Assembly (NCBI RefSeq): GCF_002933465.1
Contig: NZ_PSZE01000001.1
Location: 124,001 to 188,000, forward strand
Length of the DNA stretch: 64,000 bases
Origin: Nocardia nova
GTDB taxonomy: Bacteria > Actinomycetota > Actinomycetes > Mycobacteriales > Mycobacteriaceae
Reading direction: 5' to 3'
In this document: in pieces, positions 56,490 to 64,000 of the stretch
Layout: each line of letters begins with the position of its first letter
How positions within the stretch are numbered: position 1 is the first letter of the stretch
Made by a program: the position numbers and the translations under genes
Notes under the pieces: model-generated
Told to the model about the DNA's origin: nothing
Seen by the model: only the letters and a program-made list of their open reading frames with translations
The model's database searches: none

Positions 56490-57068
56490 TCAGAAGCGGC
56501 GGGCGCCGGTGACCGGCATCTGCGCGATCGCCGATCGGATGACACCCTCACCGCTCGTCGCGGCGTGCACGACCGTGCCGTCGCCGGCATAGAGGGCGGA
56601 GTGTCCACCCCCGTAGAACGACACCAAATCGCCCGGTTGCAGCGCATCCAGGTCGACCGGCGTGCCGGCGGACAGCTGGTCGTAGCTCGTCCGCGGCAGG
56701 TCCACCCCGACCTGCCGGTACGCCCACTGCACCAGACCCGAGCAGTCGAAGGCATCGGGCCCGGCGGCACCCGAGCGGTAGGTCGAGCCGATCTTGGACT
56801 CGGCGGCCTCGAGCGCCCGCTCACCGACCGATTTCATGGGCTCCGGCGGGGCCGGATGGATTTCCGGGAAGATCCCGGGAATTGTGAGCTGCGGCGGCAG
56901 TGGAATTCCCGGTACGACCGGGGCGGGTAATGGCGAGTCGGCGTGTGCCGGGCCGGCGGTCGCCACCATCGTGTCCGCCGCGCCGAACAGAACGACCAGC
57001 GTCGCCGCGGTCGACCAGGCCCTACGACCCGGAAAGCGGGTACATCGACCCGCCTCGGTTCCTGCCAT
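56490..57068 (-). CDS. NlpC/P60-family cell-wall hydrolase, secreted
   Basis: The 192-residue precursor has a signal peptide (AATLVVLFGAADTMVATAGP AHA), a proline-rich linker and a C-terminal NlpC/P60 domain from about residue 85. The catalytic cysteine is in FDCSGLVQWAY and the histidine in GGGHSALYAGDG, followed by VVHAAT. It resembles the small mycobacterial RipD-like proteins and probably cuts or binds the stem peptides of peptidoglycan. GGAGG precedes the ATG. Confidence 0.9.
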   Translation of the reverse strand: MAGTEAGRCTRFPGRRAWSTAATLVVLFGAADTMVATAGPAHADSPLPAPVVPGIPLPPQLTIPGIFPEIHPAPPEPMKSVGERALEAAESKIGSTYRSGAAGPDAFDCSGLVQWAYRQVGVDLPRTSYDQLSAGTPVDLDALQPGDLVSFYGGGHSALYAGDGTVVHAATSGEGVIRSAIAQMPVTGARRF

Positions 57069-57258
57069 GATGCGTTCCTCCGAATCTCGTAGCGAGAGCA
57101 GATTTCCGAAACACCACGGTGATCAGTCGATCGTTGGATCCGGGGAGCCATGATTCGCCACGGTCGGGGAGAAACCAAATACCGAACGCGCCAATTCGAA
57201 TAACAAAACGATAAATTCGCGAAATACCTCAGATATCGCTGGTATCTCGATACAATCC

Positions 57259-58695
57259 CTACAACCGGCCGGCCGGCGTCTCGGAGGTATCCGGGCCGGT
57301 CGCCAGCAGGGAATGGCGGCGGCTGTAGGTCAGGTAGACGATCGCGCCGACGGCGAACCAGACGGCGAAGCGCAACCACGTCACCGGTTGCAGATAGGTG
57401 ATCAGCCAGATCGAGAAGCCGATGCCGAGCAGGGGCACCACCGGCATCCCCGGCGTGCGGAAGCCGCGCGGCAGATCCGGACGGCGATAGCGCAACACGA
57501 TCACCGCCGCACAGACCACGATGAAGGCCAGCAGGATGCCGATATTGGTCAGCTCGGCGGCCTGGCCGATCGGCAGCAGCCCCGCGATCACCGCCGACGC
57601 GACACCGACGATCCAGGTGATCCGCGTGGGCACCTGACGTACCGGGTGGGTTTTGGCAAACCACTTGGGCAGCAAGCCGTCCCGGCTCATCGAATACCAG
57701 ACGCGGGTGACGCCGAGCATGAAGGTGAACAGCACCGTCATGATGCCGACGATGGCCCCGGCCGCGATCAGACTGCCCAGCCCGGGCAGGCCGACGGATT
57801 CGAAGGCGGTGGACAGCCCGCTCTCCGGATCGATGTCGGTGTAGTGCTGCATTCCGGTCAGGACCAGGCAGACCAGCACATAGAGCACCATCGACACCGC
57901 CAGCGACAACAGAATCGCCTTGGGCAGGTGGCGTTTCGCGTCCACCGACTCCTCGGCCGCGGTCGACATCGCGTCGTAGCCGAAGACCGCGAAGAAGACG
58001 GTCGCCGCCCCGGTGACCGCGCCGGACATGCCGAACGGGAAGTACGGGTGGTAGTTGGCGGAATCGATGTGGAAGAACCCGACCGTGATCACCACCACGA
58101 CGACCACGATCTTCAGGCCCACCACGAAGGTTTCGAATCGCGCCGCGGCCCGGATACCCAGGTTCAGCAGAGCGGCGATGAGCAGGCACAGCATCGCGGC
58201 GAACAGATTCACCACATGGCCGTGCCCGGTTCCCGGCGCACCCAGCATCCACTCGGGGAGCTCGATATCCCACTGCCCCAACAGGAATTGGATGTAGCCG
58301 GAGATGCCGATCGCCACCACCGAGACGATCGCGGTGTATTCGAGCAGCAGATCCCAGCCGATGAACCAGCCCACCGGTTCGCCGAGTACGGCGTAGCCGT
58401 AGGTGTAGGCCGAACCGGCGCGCGGAATGAGTCCCGCGAATTCGGCGTAGGACAGCGCGGCGGCGGCGCTCGCGACGCCCGCGATCAGGAAGGAGACGAG
58501 GACGGCCGGGCCGGCGGTCTGATTCGCGACCGCACCGGCCAGCGTGAAGATGCCCGCGCCGATGATGCCGCCCACCCCGATGGCGGTCAGCTGCCACAGG
58601 CCCAGCGTCCGGTGCAGGGTGGTGGCGGATTCGTCCTGGATCTGGTCGATCGGCTTGCGCCGGAAGAACTCTCGCAGAGCGGGACCGGTTCGCAT
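57259..58695 (-). CDS. APC-family amino-acid permease
   Basis: The 478-residue membrane protein has about 12 hydrophobic segments. The consensus GVGGIIGAGIFTLAG in the first segment and SYAEFAGLIPRAGSAYTYGY mark the cationic amino-acid transporter branch of the APC superfamily (YfnA-like). It would import amino acids with proton coupling. It is divergent from the P450-TetR pair, with 152 bp between. Confidence 0.92.
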   Translation of the reverse strand: MRTGPALREFFRRKPIDQIQDESATTLHRTLGLWQLTAIGVGGIIGAGIFTLAGAVANQTAGPAVLVSFLIAGVASAAAALSYAEFAGLIPRAGSAYTYGYAVLGEPVGWFIGWDLLLEYTAIVSVVAIGISGYIQFLLGQWDIELPEWMLGAPGTGHGHVVNLFAAMLCLLIAALLNLGIRAAARFETFVVGLKIVVVVVVITVGFFHIDSANYHPYFPFGMSGAVTGAATVFFAVFGYDAMSTAAEESVDAKRHLPKAILLSLAVSMVLYVLVCLVLTGMQHYTDIDPESGLSTAFESVGLPGLGSLIAAGAIVGIMTVLFTFMLGVTRVWYSMSRDGLLPKWFAKTHPVRQVPTRITWIVGVASAVIAGLLPIGQAAELTNIGILLAFIVVCAAVIVLRYRRPDLPRGFRTPGMPVVPLLGIGFSIWLITYLQPVTWLRFAVWFAVGAIVYLTYSRRHSLLATGPDTSETPAGRL

Positions 58696-58813
58696 GGGCG
58701 CTCCTTGTCCGACGGGCGGCGCTGGTCAGCCCACAGTACCGATCTCACCGGCGGGTCGCCCGGTATCGGTCCGGGTGCGCGAGCGGCGGACCGCCACCGA
58801 TGAAACAGGTTCT

Positions 58814-58835
58814 AGACATACTCGGCTATTTGTCT
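58814..58835. promoter_or_regulatory. Possible operator for the P450-TetR pair
   Basis: AGACATA and TTTGTCT form an imperfect inverted repeat (6 of 7 positions, AGACA/TGTCT perfect) just before the P450 start at 58848. The spot is AT-rich for this window. A TetR gene overlaps the end of the P450 gene and would be the natural regulator. Confidence 0.4.
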
Positions 58836-58847
58836 TACCGTCGATAC

Positions 58848-60065
58848 ATGAGCACGACGATGTCTCACGAGGCACGCTTCACCTTGCGTTCCGGCGACTC
58901 CTGGCGCGACCCCTGGCCGATGTACGCCGCCTTGCGCGAATCCGATCCGGTGCACCACGTCGTCCCCGAGAACCGCCCGCACGAGGACTACTACGTCCTT
59001 TCGCGCTACGCCGACATCTACGCGGCGGTGCGCGATCCCGAGACGTTCTCCTCGGCTCAGGGTCTGACGGTCGACTACAACAATCTCAGCGAGATCGGGC
59101 TCGGCGAGAACCGGCCGTTCGTCTTCACCGATCCGCCCGACCACACCGTCTTCCGGCGCCGCGTGGCCAAGGGGTTCACCCCGCGGCAGGTCCAGGAGAT
59201 CCGGCCCGCGGTCGAGGCGTTCGTGATCGAGCGGCTGGAGAAGCTGCGCGCGGCCGGTGGCGGTGACATCTCGGTGGAGTTGTTCAAACCGCTGCCGACC
59301 ATGGTGGTGGCGCATTATCTCGGGGTGCCGGAAGAGGACCGGGCACAGTTCGATCGCTGGAGCGAGGCGATCGTGGCGGCCTCGGCGACCGGCGGCATCG
59401 AGCATGCGCAGGAGGCGGTCGGTGAGCTGACCCAGTACTTCATCGCGATGATCGAGAAGCGCAAACTCGAACCGGCGGACGACACCGTCTCCCATCTGGT
59501 GGCCTCGGGACTCGGCGCCGGCGGCGACTTCGGCGAAATCCTGCAGATCATCGGTTTCGCGTTCACGATGATCACCGGCGGCAACGACACCACCACCGGA
59601 AATCTCGGCGGCGCGGTGCAATTGCTGACCGGCTACCCCGAGCAGCGGCAGCGCCTGCTCGACGATCCGAGCCTGATCCCGGGCGCGGTCGACGAATTCC
59701 TGCGCATGACCTCGCCGGTGCAGGGTCTGGCCCGCACCACCACCCGCGATGTCGAGATCGAGGGCGTCACCATTCCGGCGGGACGGCGGGTGCTGATGCT
59801 GTACGCGTCGGCCAACCGGGACGAGCGCGAATATGGTTCGGACGCAAGCGAACTCGATGTGACACGGAATCCGAAGAGCATCCTCACCTTCGGCAACGGC
59901 AACCACCACTGCCTCGGCGCGGCCGCCGCCCGCATGCAGGCCACCATCGCGCTGCGGGAACTGCTGGCCCGGTGCCCGGACTTCTCCGTGGATCCGGACG
60001 GCGTCCGGTACACCGAGGGCAATTACGTGCGCTGGCCGGTCAACGTCCCCTTCGTCCCGGCATGA
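58848..60065 (+). CDS. Cytochrome P450 with TGGNDT oxygen motif
   Basis: The 405-residue enzyme has TGGNDTT at 243-249 (Asn in place of the usual His-Glu pair), DEFLR at 282-286 and the haem loop FGNGNHHCLG with the cysteine at 355. The AGGNDTT-type I helix is common in mycobacterial P450s that act on lipids or steroids. The ATG at 58848 is only a few bases after the AT-rich promoter-like stretch, so the mRNA may be nearly leaderless. Its stop overlaps the start of the TetR gene (ATGA). Confidence 0.92.
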   Translation: MSTTMSHEARFTLRSGDSWRDPWPMYAALRESDPVHHVVPENRPHEDYYVLSRYADIYAAVRDPETFSSAQGLTVDYNNLSEIGLGENRPFVFTDPPDHTVFRRRVAKGFTPRQVQEIRPAVEAFVIERLEKLRAAGGGDISVELFKPLPTMVVAHYLGVPEEDRAQFDRWSEAIVAASATGGIEHAQEAVGELTQYFIAMIEKRKLEPADDTVSHLVASGLGAGGDFGEILQIIGFAFTMITGGNDTTTGNLGGAVQLLTGYPEQRQRLLDDPSLIPGAVDEFLRMTSPVQGLARTTTRDVEIEGVTIPAGRRVLMLYASANRDEREYGSDASELDVTRNPKSILTFGNGNHHCLGAAAARMQATIALRELLARCPDFSVDPDGVRYTEGNYVRWPVNVPFVPA

Positions 60066-60628
60066 GCGACTGGCTGGCGCATCCGCGCTCGCTACAGGCG
60101 GCCGAGCGGATCCTGGACGCCGCCGCGAGCCTGTTCTCCGAACGCGGCGTGAACGCGACCCAGATGGGCGATATCGCCAAGGCCGCCGGCTGCTCGCGGG
60201 CGACGCTGTACCGGTACTTCGACAGCCGGCAGGCGGTGCAACTGGCGTACGTGCATCGCGAGGCACGGCGGGTGGGCGCCCGCGTCACCGCCGAGATCGG
60301 GACGATCGCCGACCCCGGCGAACGCGCCGTCGCCGGAGTGCTGGCCAGTCTCCGCGCGGTGCGTTCGGACCCGCTGCTGATCGCCTGGTTCCGGCCCGAC
60401 GACGCCGGAGCGACCCTGCAGATCGCCCAGACCTCCGAGGTGATCGAGGCCATCGCCCGCTCGCTGTTCACCGCGGAAACATCCTCGGCACACGATGATT
60501 GGGCGCGGCTGGCCCGCTGGCTGACCCGCATCATCGTCTCGCTGCTCACGGTGCCCGGCCGGGACGAGGCCGAGGAGCGCGACATGCTGGAGCGCTTCAT
60601 CGCTCCCCTCGTCGCCCGAGCCGGCTGA
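60062..60628 (+). CDS. TetR-family regulator coupled to the P450 gene
   Basis: The 188-residue protein has a TetR helix-turn-helix (AERILDAAASLFSERGVNAT, IAKAAGCSRATLYRYFDS) and a helical sensing domain. Its ATG overlaps the P450 stop by four bases (ATGA), so it is translated with the P450. Self-regulation of the operon is likely. Confidence 0.9.
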   Translation: MSDWLAHPRSLQAAERILDAAASLFSERGVNATQMGDIAKAAGCSRATLYRYFDSRQAVQLAYVHREARRVGARVTAEIGTIADPGERAVAGVLASLRAVRSDPLLIAWFRPDDAGATLQIAQTSEVIEAIARSLFTAETSSAHDDWARLARWLTRIIVSLLTVPGRDEAEERDMLERFIAPLVARAG

Positions 60629-60629
60629 G

Positions 60630-60701
60630 CACACCTCCCGGCGCACACCTCCCGGCGCACACCTCCCGGCGCACACTGTTCCGGCGCACACTGTTCCGGC
60701 G
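60630..60701. repeat. Five tandem 14-15-bp repeats
   Basis: Three units of CACACCTCCCGGCG (14 bp) at 60630-60671 are followed by two units of CACACTGTTCCGGCG (15 bp) at 60672-60701 and a diverged sixth. The array starts two bases after the TetR stop codon. Confidence 0.9.
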
Positions 60702-60807
60702 CGCACCCACCGGCCCGACGGCGCCGGACCTGCCACGCCGGAGCCGTCACGGCGACGGCACGCCCGCACACCTTGCGCGCGCGGGGGTTGCCCAGCAGGC
60801 TTGGGTT

Positions 60808-62607
60808 ATGGATTCGCTCATCATGTCCGCTCGCGACCTCGATTTTCTGCTCTACGAGTGGCTCGACGTGACCGGGCTGACCGAGCGCGAGCGCTATCGG
60901 GAACACAGCCGCGAGACCTTCGATCAGGTGCTCGCGCTGAGCCGGGAACTGGCCGAGAAGTACTTCGCCCCGCACAACCGCGAGGGCGATCTGCACGAGC
61001 CGACCTTCGACGGCGAAAAGGTGCACATCATCCCGGAGGTGGCGACGGCGCTGTCGGCCTTCGCGGAGGCGGGGTTCGTCGGTGCCGCGATGGACGAGCG
61101 AGTGGGCGGTATGCAATTGCCGCATACGGTCTTCACCGCGTGCATGGCGTGGTTCTACGCCGCCAATGTGGCGACCGCCAGCTACGCGCTGCTGACCATC
61201 GGCAACGCCAACCTGCTCGCCGCGCACGCGGATTCCGAACAGCTCGACCGCTTCGTGCGGCCGATGCTGACCGGGCGCTACTTCGGCACGATGGCGCTGT
61301 CGGAACCACAGGCGGGTTCCTCGCTGGCCGATATCACCACCAAGGCCGTCCCGCAGGACGACGGCACGTACCGGCTGTTCGGCCGCAAGATGTGGATCTC
61401 CGGCGGTGACCACGACCTGTCGGAGAACATCGTGCATCTGGTCCTGGCGCGCATTCCCGGATCGGATGCCGGAACCCGCGGCATCTCGCTGTTCATCGTG
61501 CCGAAATACCTTCCCGCCGAGGATGGTTCGCTCGGTGAGCGCAACGATGTGGTGCTGGCCGGGATCAACCACAAGATGGGCTGGCGCGGCACGGTGAACA
61601 CGGCGCCGGTCTTCGGCGACGGGGCGTTCACACCCGGCGGCGCACCGGGTGCGGTCGGCTACCTGGTGGGTGCGCCGAATCGCGGCCTGACCTATATGTT
61701 CCACATGATGAACGAGGCGCGCCTCGGCGTCGGCCTGGCCGCTACCGCGCTGGGGTACACCGGCTTCCTCAAGGCCCTCGACTATGCCCGCAACCGGCCG
61801 CAGGGCCGCCCGGTGACGGTGAAGGGCGATGCGAGCGCGCAGGTCCCGATCGCGCAGCATCCGGATGTTCGCCGGATGTTGCTGGCGCAGAAGGCCTATG
61901 CCGAAGGCGCCCTCGGCCTGCAGTTGTACTGCGGCACCCTGATCGACCGGCAGCGCAGCGCCGTGGACGCCGATGAGGCGCAGCGCGTCGCCCTGTTGCT
62001 GCGAGTACTGACCCCGATCGCCAAGAGTTGGCCGAGCCAGTGGTGCCTGGCCGCCAACGATCTCGCCATCCAGGTGCACGGCGGCGCCGGATACACCCGC
62101 GACTACGACGTCGAACAGCATTACCGCGACAACCGCCTCAATCCGATTCACGAAGGGACACATGGGATTCAGAGTCTGGACCTGCTCGGCCGGGCGGTGG
62201 TCGCGGACGGCGGCGCGGCCCTGACCCTGCTGCTCGACACCATGGGCGAAACGGTCGATCGGGCTCGCGCGACCGGCGACGGCGAACTCGGCGACTTCGC
62301 CGATGCGCTGGCCGCGGCCGCCGGACGCATCGCGACCACCACCGCCACGGTGTGGCGCGACGCCGATCCGGAAGCGGCACTGGCCAATTCGTCCGCCTAC
62401 CTGGAGGCGTTCGGACATGTGGTGCTGGCCTGGATCTGGCTGGAGCAGGCGGTGGCCGCCGCGCGCGGATCCGAGGACTTCCACCGCGGTAAGCGGGTCG
62501 CGGCACGGTACTTCTTCCACTGGGAATTGCCCCGTACCGCACCGCTTTTCGATCTGCTCGACGCGATGGATCGCACCACGACCGACCTCGACGACGCCTG
62601 GCTCTAG
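60808..62607 (+). CDS. Acyl-CoA dehydrogenase, FadE5-like with extended C terminus
   Basis: This 599-residue flavoprotein has the ACAD core: ALSEPQAGSSLADITTKAV near 168, MWISGGDHDLSENI near 195, NEARLGVGLAATALGY near 305 and GGAGYTRDYDVEQHYRDNR near 425 with EGTHGIQSLD, which carries the catalytic glutamate region. The C-terminal 120 residues match the acetyl-CoA dehydrogenase-like extension of FadE5-type enzymes. It removes hydrogen from acyl-CoA to give the 2-enoyl-CoA. Starts at 60808 and 60823 are both possible. Confidence 0.93.
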   Translation: MDSLIMSARDLDFLLYEWLDVTGLTERERYREHSRETFDQVLALSRELAEKYFAPHNREGDLHEPTFDGEKVHIIPEVATALSAFAEAGFVGAAMDERVGGMQLPHTVFTACMAWFYAANVATASYALLTIGNANLLAAHADSEQLDRFVRPMLTGRYFGTMALSEPQAGSSLADITTKAVPQDDGTYRLFGRKMWISGGDHDLSENIVHLVLARIPGSDAGTRGISLFIVPKYLPAEDGSLGERNDVVLAGINHKMGWRGTVNTAPVFGDGAFTPGGAPGAVGYLVGAPNRGLTYMFHMMNEARLGVGLAATALGYTGFLKALDYARNRPQGRPVTVKGDASAQVPIAQHPDVRRMLLAQKAYAEGALGLQLYCGTLIDRQRSAVDADEAQRVALLLRVLTPIAKSWPSQWCLAANDLAIQVHGGAGYTRDYDVEQHYRDNRLNPIHEGTHGIQSLDLLGRAVVADGGAALTLLLDTMGETVDRARATGDGELGDFADALAAAAGRIATTTATVWRDADPEAALANSSAYLEAFGHVVLAWIWLEQAVAAARGSEDFHRGKRVAARYFFHWELPRTAPLFDLLDAMDRTTTDLDDAWL

Positions 62608-62678
62608 CACACCGGGCCGGGCGGCGCCCACCCCTCCTGGCGATATTCGGCCATCGAACCGCCGACTAATCTGGCCCG

Positions 62679-63455
62679 GTGGAAACGCACCCGGTGGAGA
62701 TGGGCTGGCAGCAGCTGGCGCAGCAGTGCCTCGTCGACGAGGACGAGGCGATCATCGCACTGAACAAGCCGGCCGGAATCGCCGTGACCGGGGAACGCCA
62801 CGACACCGATCTGGTCGAGCTGGCCGCGGCCGCGGGGATCACCCTCTACCCGGTGCACCGCATCGACAAGGTCACCTCGGGCCTGGTGCTGTTCGCGAAG
62901 GATCTGGCCGCGCACGGTGGTTTGACCAGGCAGTTCACCAAGCGCACGGCCGACAAACGGTATCTGGTCGTCACCGCTGCCACCGATCTGCCCGATACCG
63001 GCGTCATCGACCTGCCGTTGAGTGTCGGGCGCAAGAACCGGGTGCGGATCGCGGCACCGCGCGACACCATCCGGCGGGAGGGGCATCTGTGGACGGTCGC
63101 CGAGAGCGATCTCCTGGCCGGTAAGAACTATCCATCTCGGACCGAGTTCACCACCGTGGCGCGGACCGATCGGCACACGGTGCTGCTGGCCCGGCCGATC
63201 ACCGGGCGGCGGCATCAGATCCGGGTTCATCTGGCCTGGATCGGCTATCCGATCGCGGGCGATCCGCTGTTCGACAAATCGGGTGAGTACGCGCGCACCC
63301 ATCTGCACTCGCTGTCGTTGCGGGTGGAGGCGCCGTGGCGTGCGGGTTCCGAACTCGCGTTGACCGCCGTACCGGGTCCGGACTTCTTCACGACGGGTTC
63401 GAGTCCGATCATCGACAATCCGGCCGCCCTGCTCGAGCGGGTCGCTGCGGAATAG
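62679..63455 (+). CDS. RluA-family RNA pseudouridine synthase
   Basis: The 258-residue enzyme has IALNKPAGIAVTG, the catalytic PVHRIDKVTSGLVLFAK with the Asp nucleophile in HRIDK, LARPITGRRHQIRVHLAWIG and YPIAGDPLFD. It lacks an S4 domain, so its target may be tRNA or a limited set of rRNA sites. The start is GTG; an ATG lies 7 codons later. Confidence 0.9.
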   Translation: METHPVEMGWQQLAQQCLVDEDEAIIALNKPAGIAVTGERHDTDLVELAAAAGITLYPVHRIDKVTSGLVLFAKDLAAHGGLTRQFTKRTADKRYLVVTAATDLPDTGVIDLPLSVGRKNRVRIAAPRDTIRREGHLWTVAESDLLAGKNYPSRTEFTTVARTDRHTVLLARPITGRRHQIRVHLAWIGYPIAGDPLFDKSGEYARTHLHSLSLRVEAPWRAGSELALTAVPGPDFFTTGSSPIIDNPAALLERVAAE

Positions 63456-63672
63456 CGGCTCGCCGCCCCGCACTCTACCCATAGCCGTCCGCTATAAAAG
63501 GTGGCATCCGTCACGGAGACGGCGCGCTGAGGACCTTCTACTCTGGACACGTGCCGTATCGGCACGCACGCGGCCGAAGCGATCACACCCGGGGGCCGAT
63601 TCCACACGGGCTCGCACAGGTCGTTCCCGGCGACGGGCGCAACGGTGCGATCCCACGAGAAAGCGGACGCCA

Positions 63673-64000
63673 TGATTCTGTTGGCACAGCTCAGCGATAC
63701 TCACTTCGATCTGGATCCGCGCAACGCCGAACGAGTCGCCGCCGTCCTCGGCTACCTCGACCGATTACCGCGCCGGCCCGACGCCATCCTCGTGACCGGC
63801 GACCTCACCGAATCCGGGACCCTCGCCCAGTACGAACAGGCGCGCAAATCGCTGACCACCGACATCCCGCTGTACGTCCTGCCCGGCAATCACGACGACC
63901 GGGCCAATCTGCGGCGGACGCTCCTCGACGGCCCCGCCGAGGAGGGACCGATCAATCAGGCCGTCGATATCGGCGGGCTCACCGTGGCACTGCTCGATTC
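63673..64000 (+). CDS. Metallophosphoesterase (Rv0805-like cyclic nucleotide phosphodiesterase family), cut by the window edge
   Basis: The first 109 codons are visible: MILLAQLSDTHFDLDPRNAE, then ILVTGDLTESG and VLPGNHDDRANLR. The D-x-H, GD and GNHD metal motifs are those of class III phosphodiesterases like mycobacterial Rv0805 and CpdA. The gene continues beyond the right edge. About 215 bp without a gene lie before it. Confidence 0.9.

Noticed and set aside
57069-57258. ydaO-type c-di-AMP riboswitch upstream of the NlpC/P60 gene
   Set aside because: The conserved GGGG-GAATC-type blocks of that riboswitch are not found in this AT-rich gap.

Overview
The window looks like an actinomycete chromosome of the Nocardia type. 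It has very high GC, an MspA-family porin, multimodular NRPS proteins with arginine-rich N termini, a DesA3-type desaturase, several FadD and P450 genes, SigJ-like ECF sigma factors and an actinobacterial T-box leader of the short stem I kind. The genus is inferred from gene content only.

Positions 1-23450 (minus strand) are a non-ribosomal peptide synthetase locus. A secreted or anchored M23 peptidase, a LuxR/TrmB-like regulator and two giant NRPS genes all point the same way. NRPS-1 (13937-21298) reads A-T-C-A(Thr)-T-C-A*, where A* is a shrunken adenylation domain without its phosphate-binding loop. NRPS-2 starts at 13783 with a full A domain and is still open at the left edge. It reads A-T-C-A-T-C-A-T-C-A-T-E*-C, where E* is an epimerisation domain that has lost its catalytic His and Glu. 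The chain is therefore at least six residues long, with more to the left. There is no loading C domain at the start and no terminating domain in view.

Positions 23652-36736 are accessory metabolism and housekeeping: a nitronate monooxygenase-like enzyme, an SCO5389-like protein, two acyl-CoA synthetases, a hotdog thioesterase, a Baeyer-Villiger-type monooxygenase, a membrane M28 peptidase, an F420-type LLM oxidoreductase, a universal stress protein and an Acg-type nitroreductase. A seven-copy 23-bp palindromic minisatellite follows one fadD.

Positions 36907-47423 look like an old genomic island. It begins at a tRNA-Arg(CCT) gene and is bounded by a perfect 36-bp direct repeat (36984-37019 and 47388-47423). 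No integrase is left. It holds a TetR/hydrolase/DoxX/VOC group with a recognisable operator, a decayed second copy of that regulatory region, an ECF sigma factor with a YdeI-like protein, an MspA porin, and an isoleucyl-tRNA synthetase pseudogene whose T-box riboswitch is still well preserved. That IleRS carries GVHH in place of the usual HxGH motif, the form linked to very high mupirocin resistance.

Positions 47424-64000 begin with more frameshifted genes, then a Gly/Trp/Asn-repeat secreted protein. After that come mostly intact genes: an FAD monooxygenase, a GGDEF protein, an ECF41 sigma factor beside a P450, a DesA3-like desaturase with a MarR regulator, an NlpC/P60 hydrolase, an amino-acid permease, a P450-TetR overlapping pair, an acyl-CoA dehydrogenase, a pseudouridine synthase and the start of a metallophosphoesterase.
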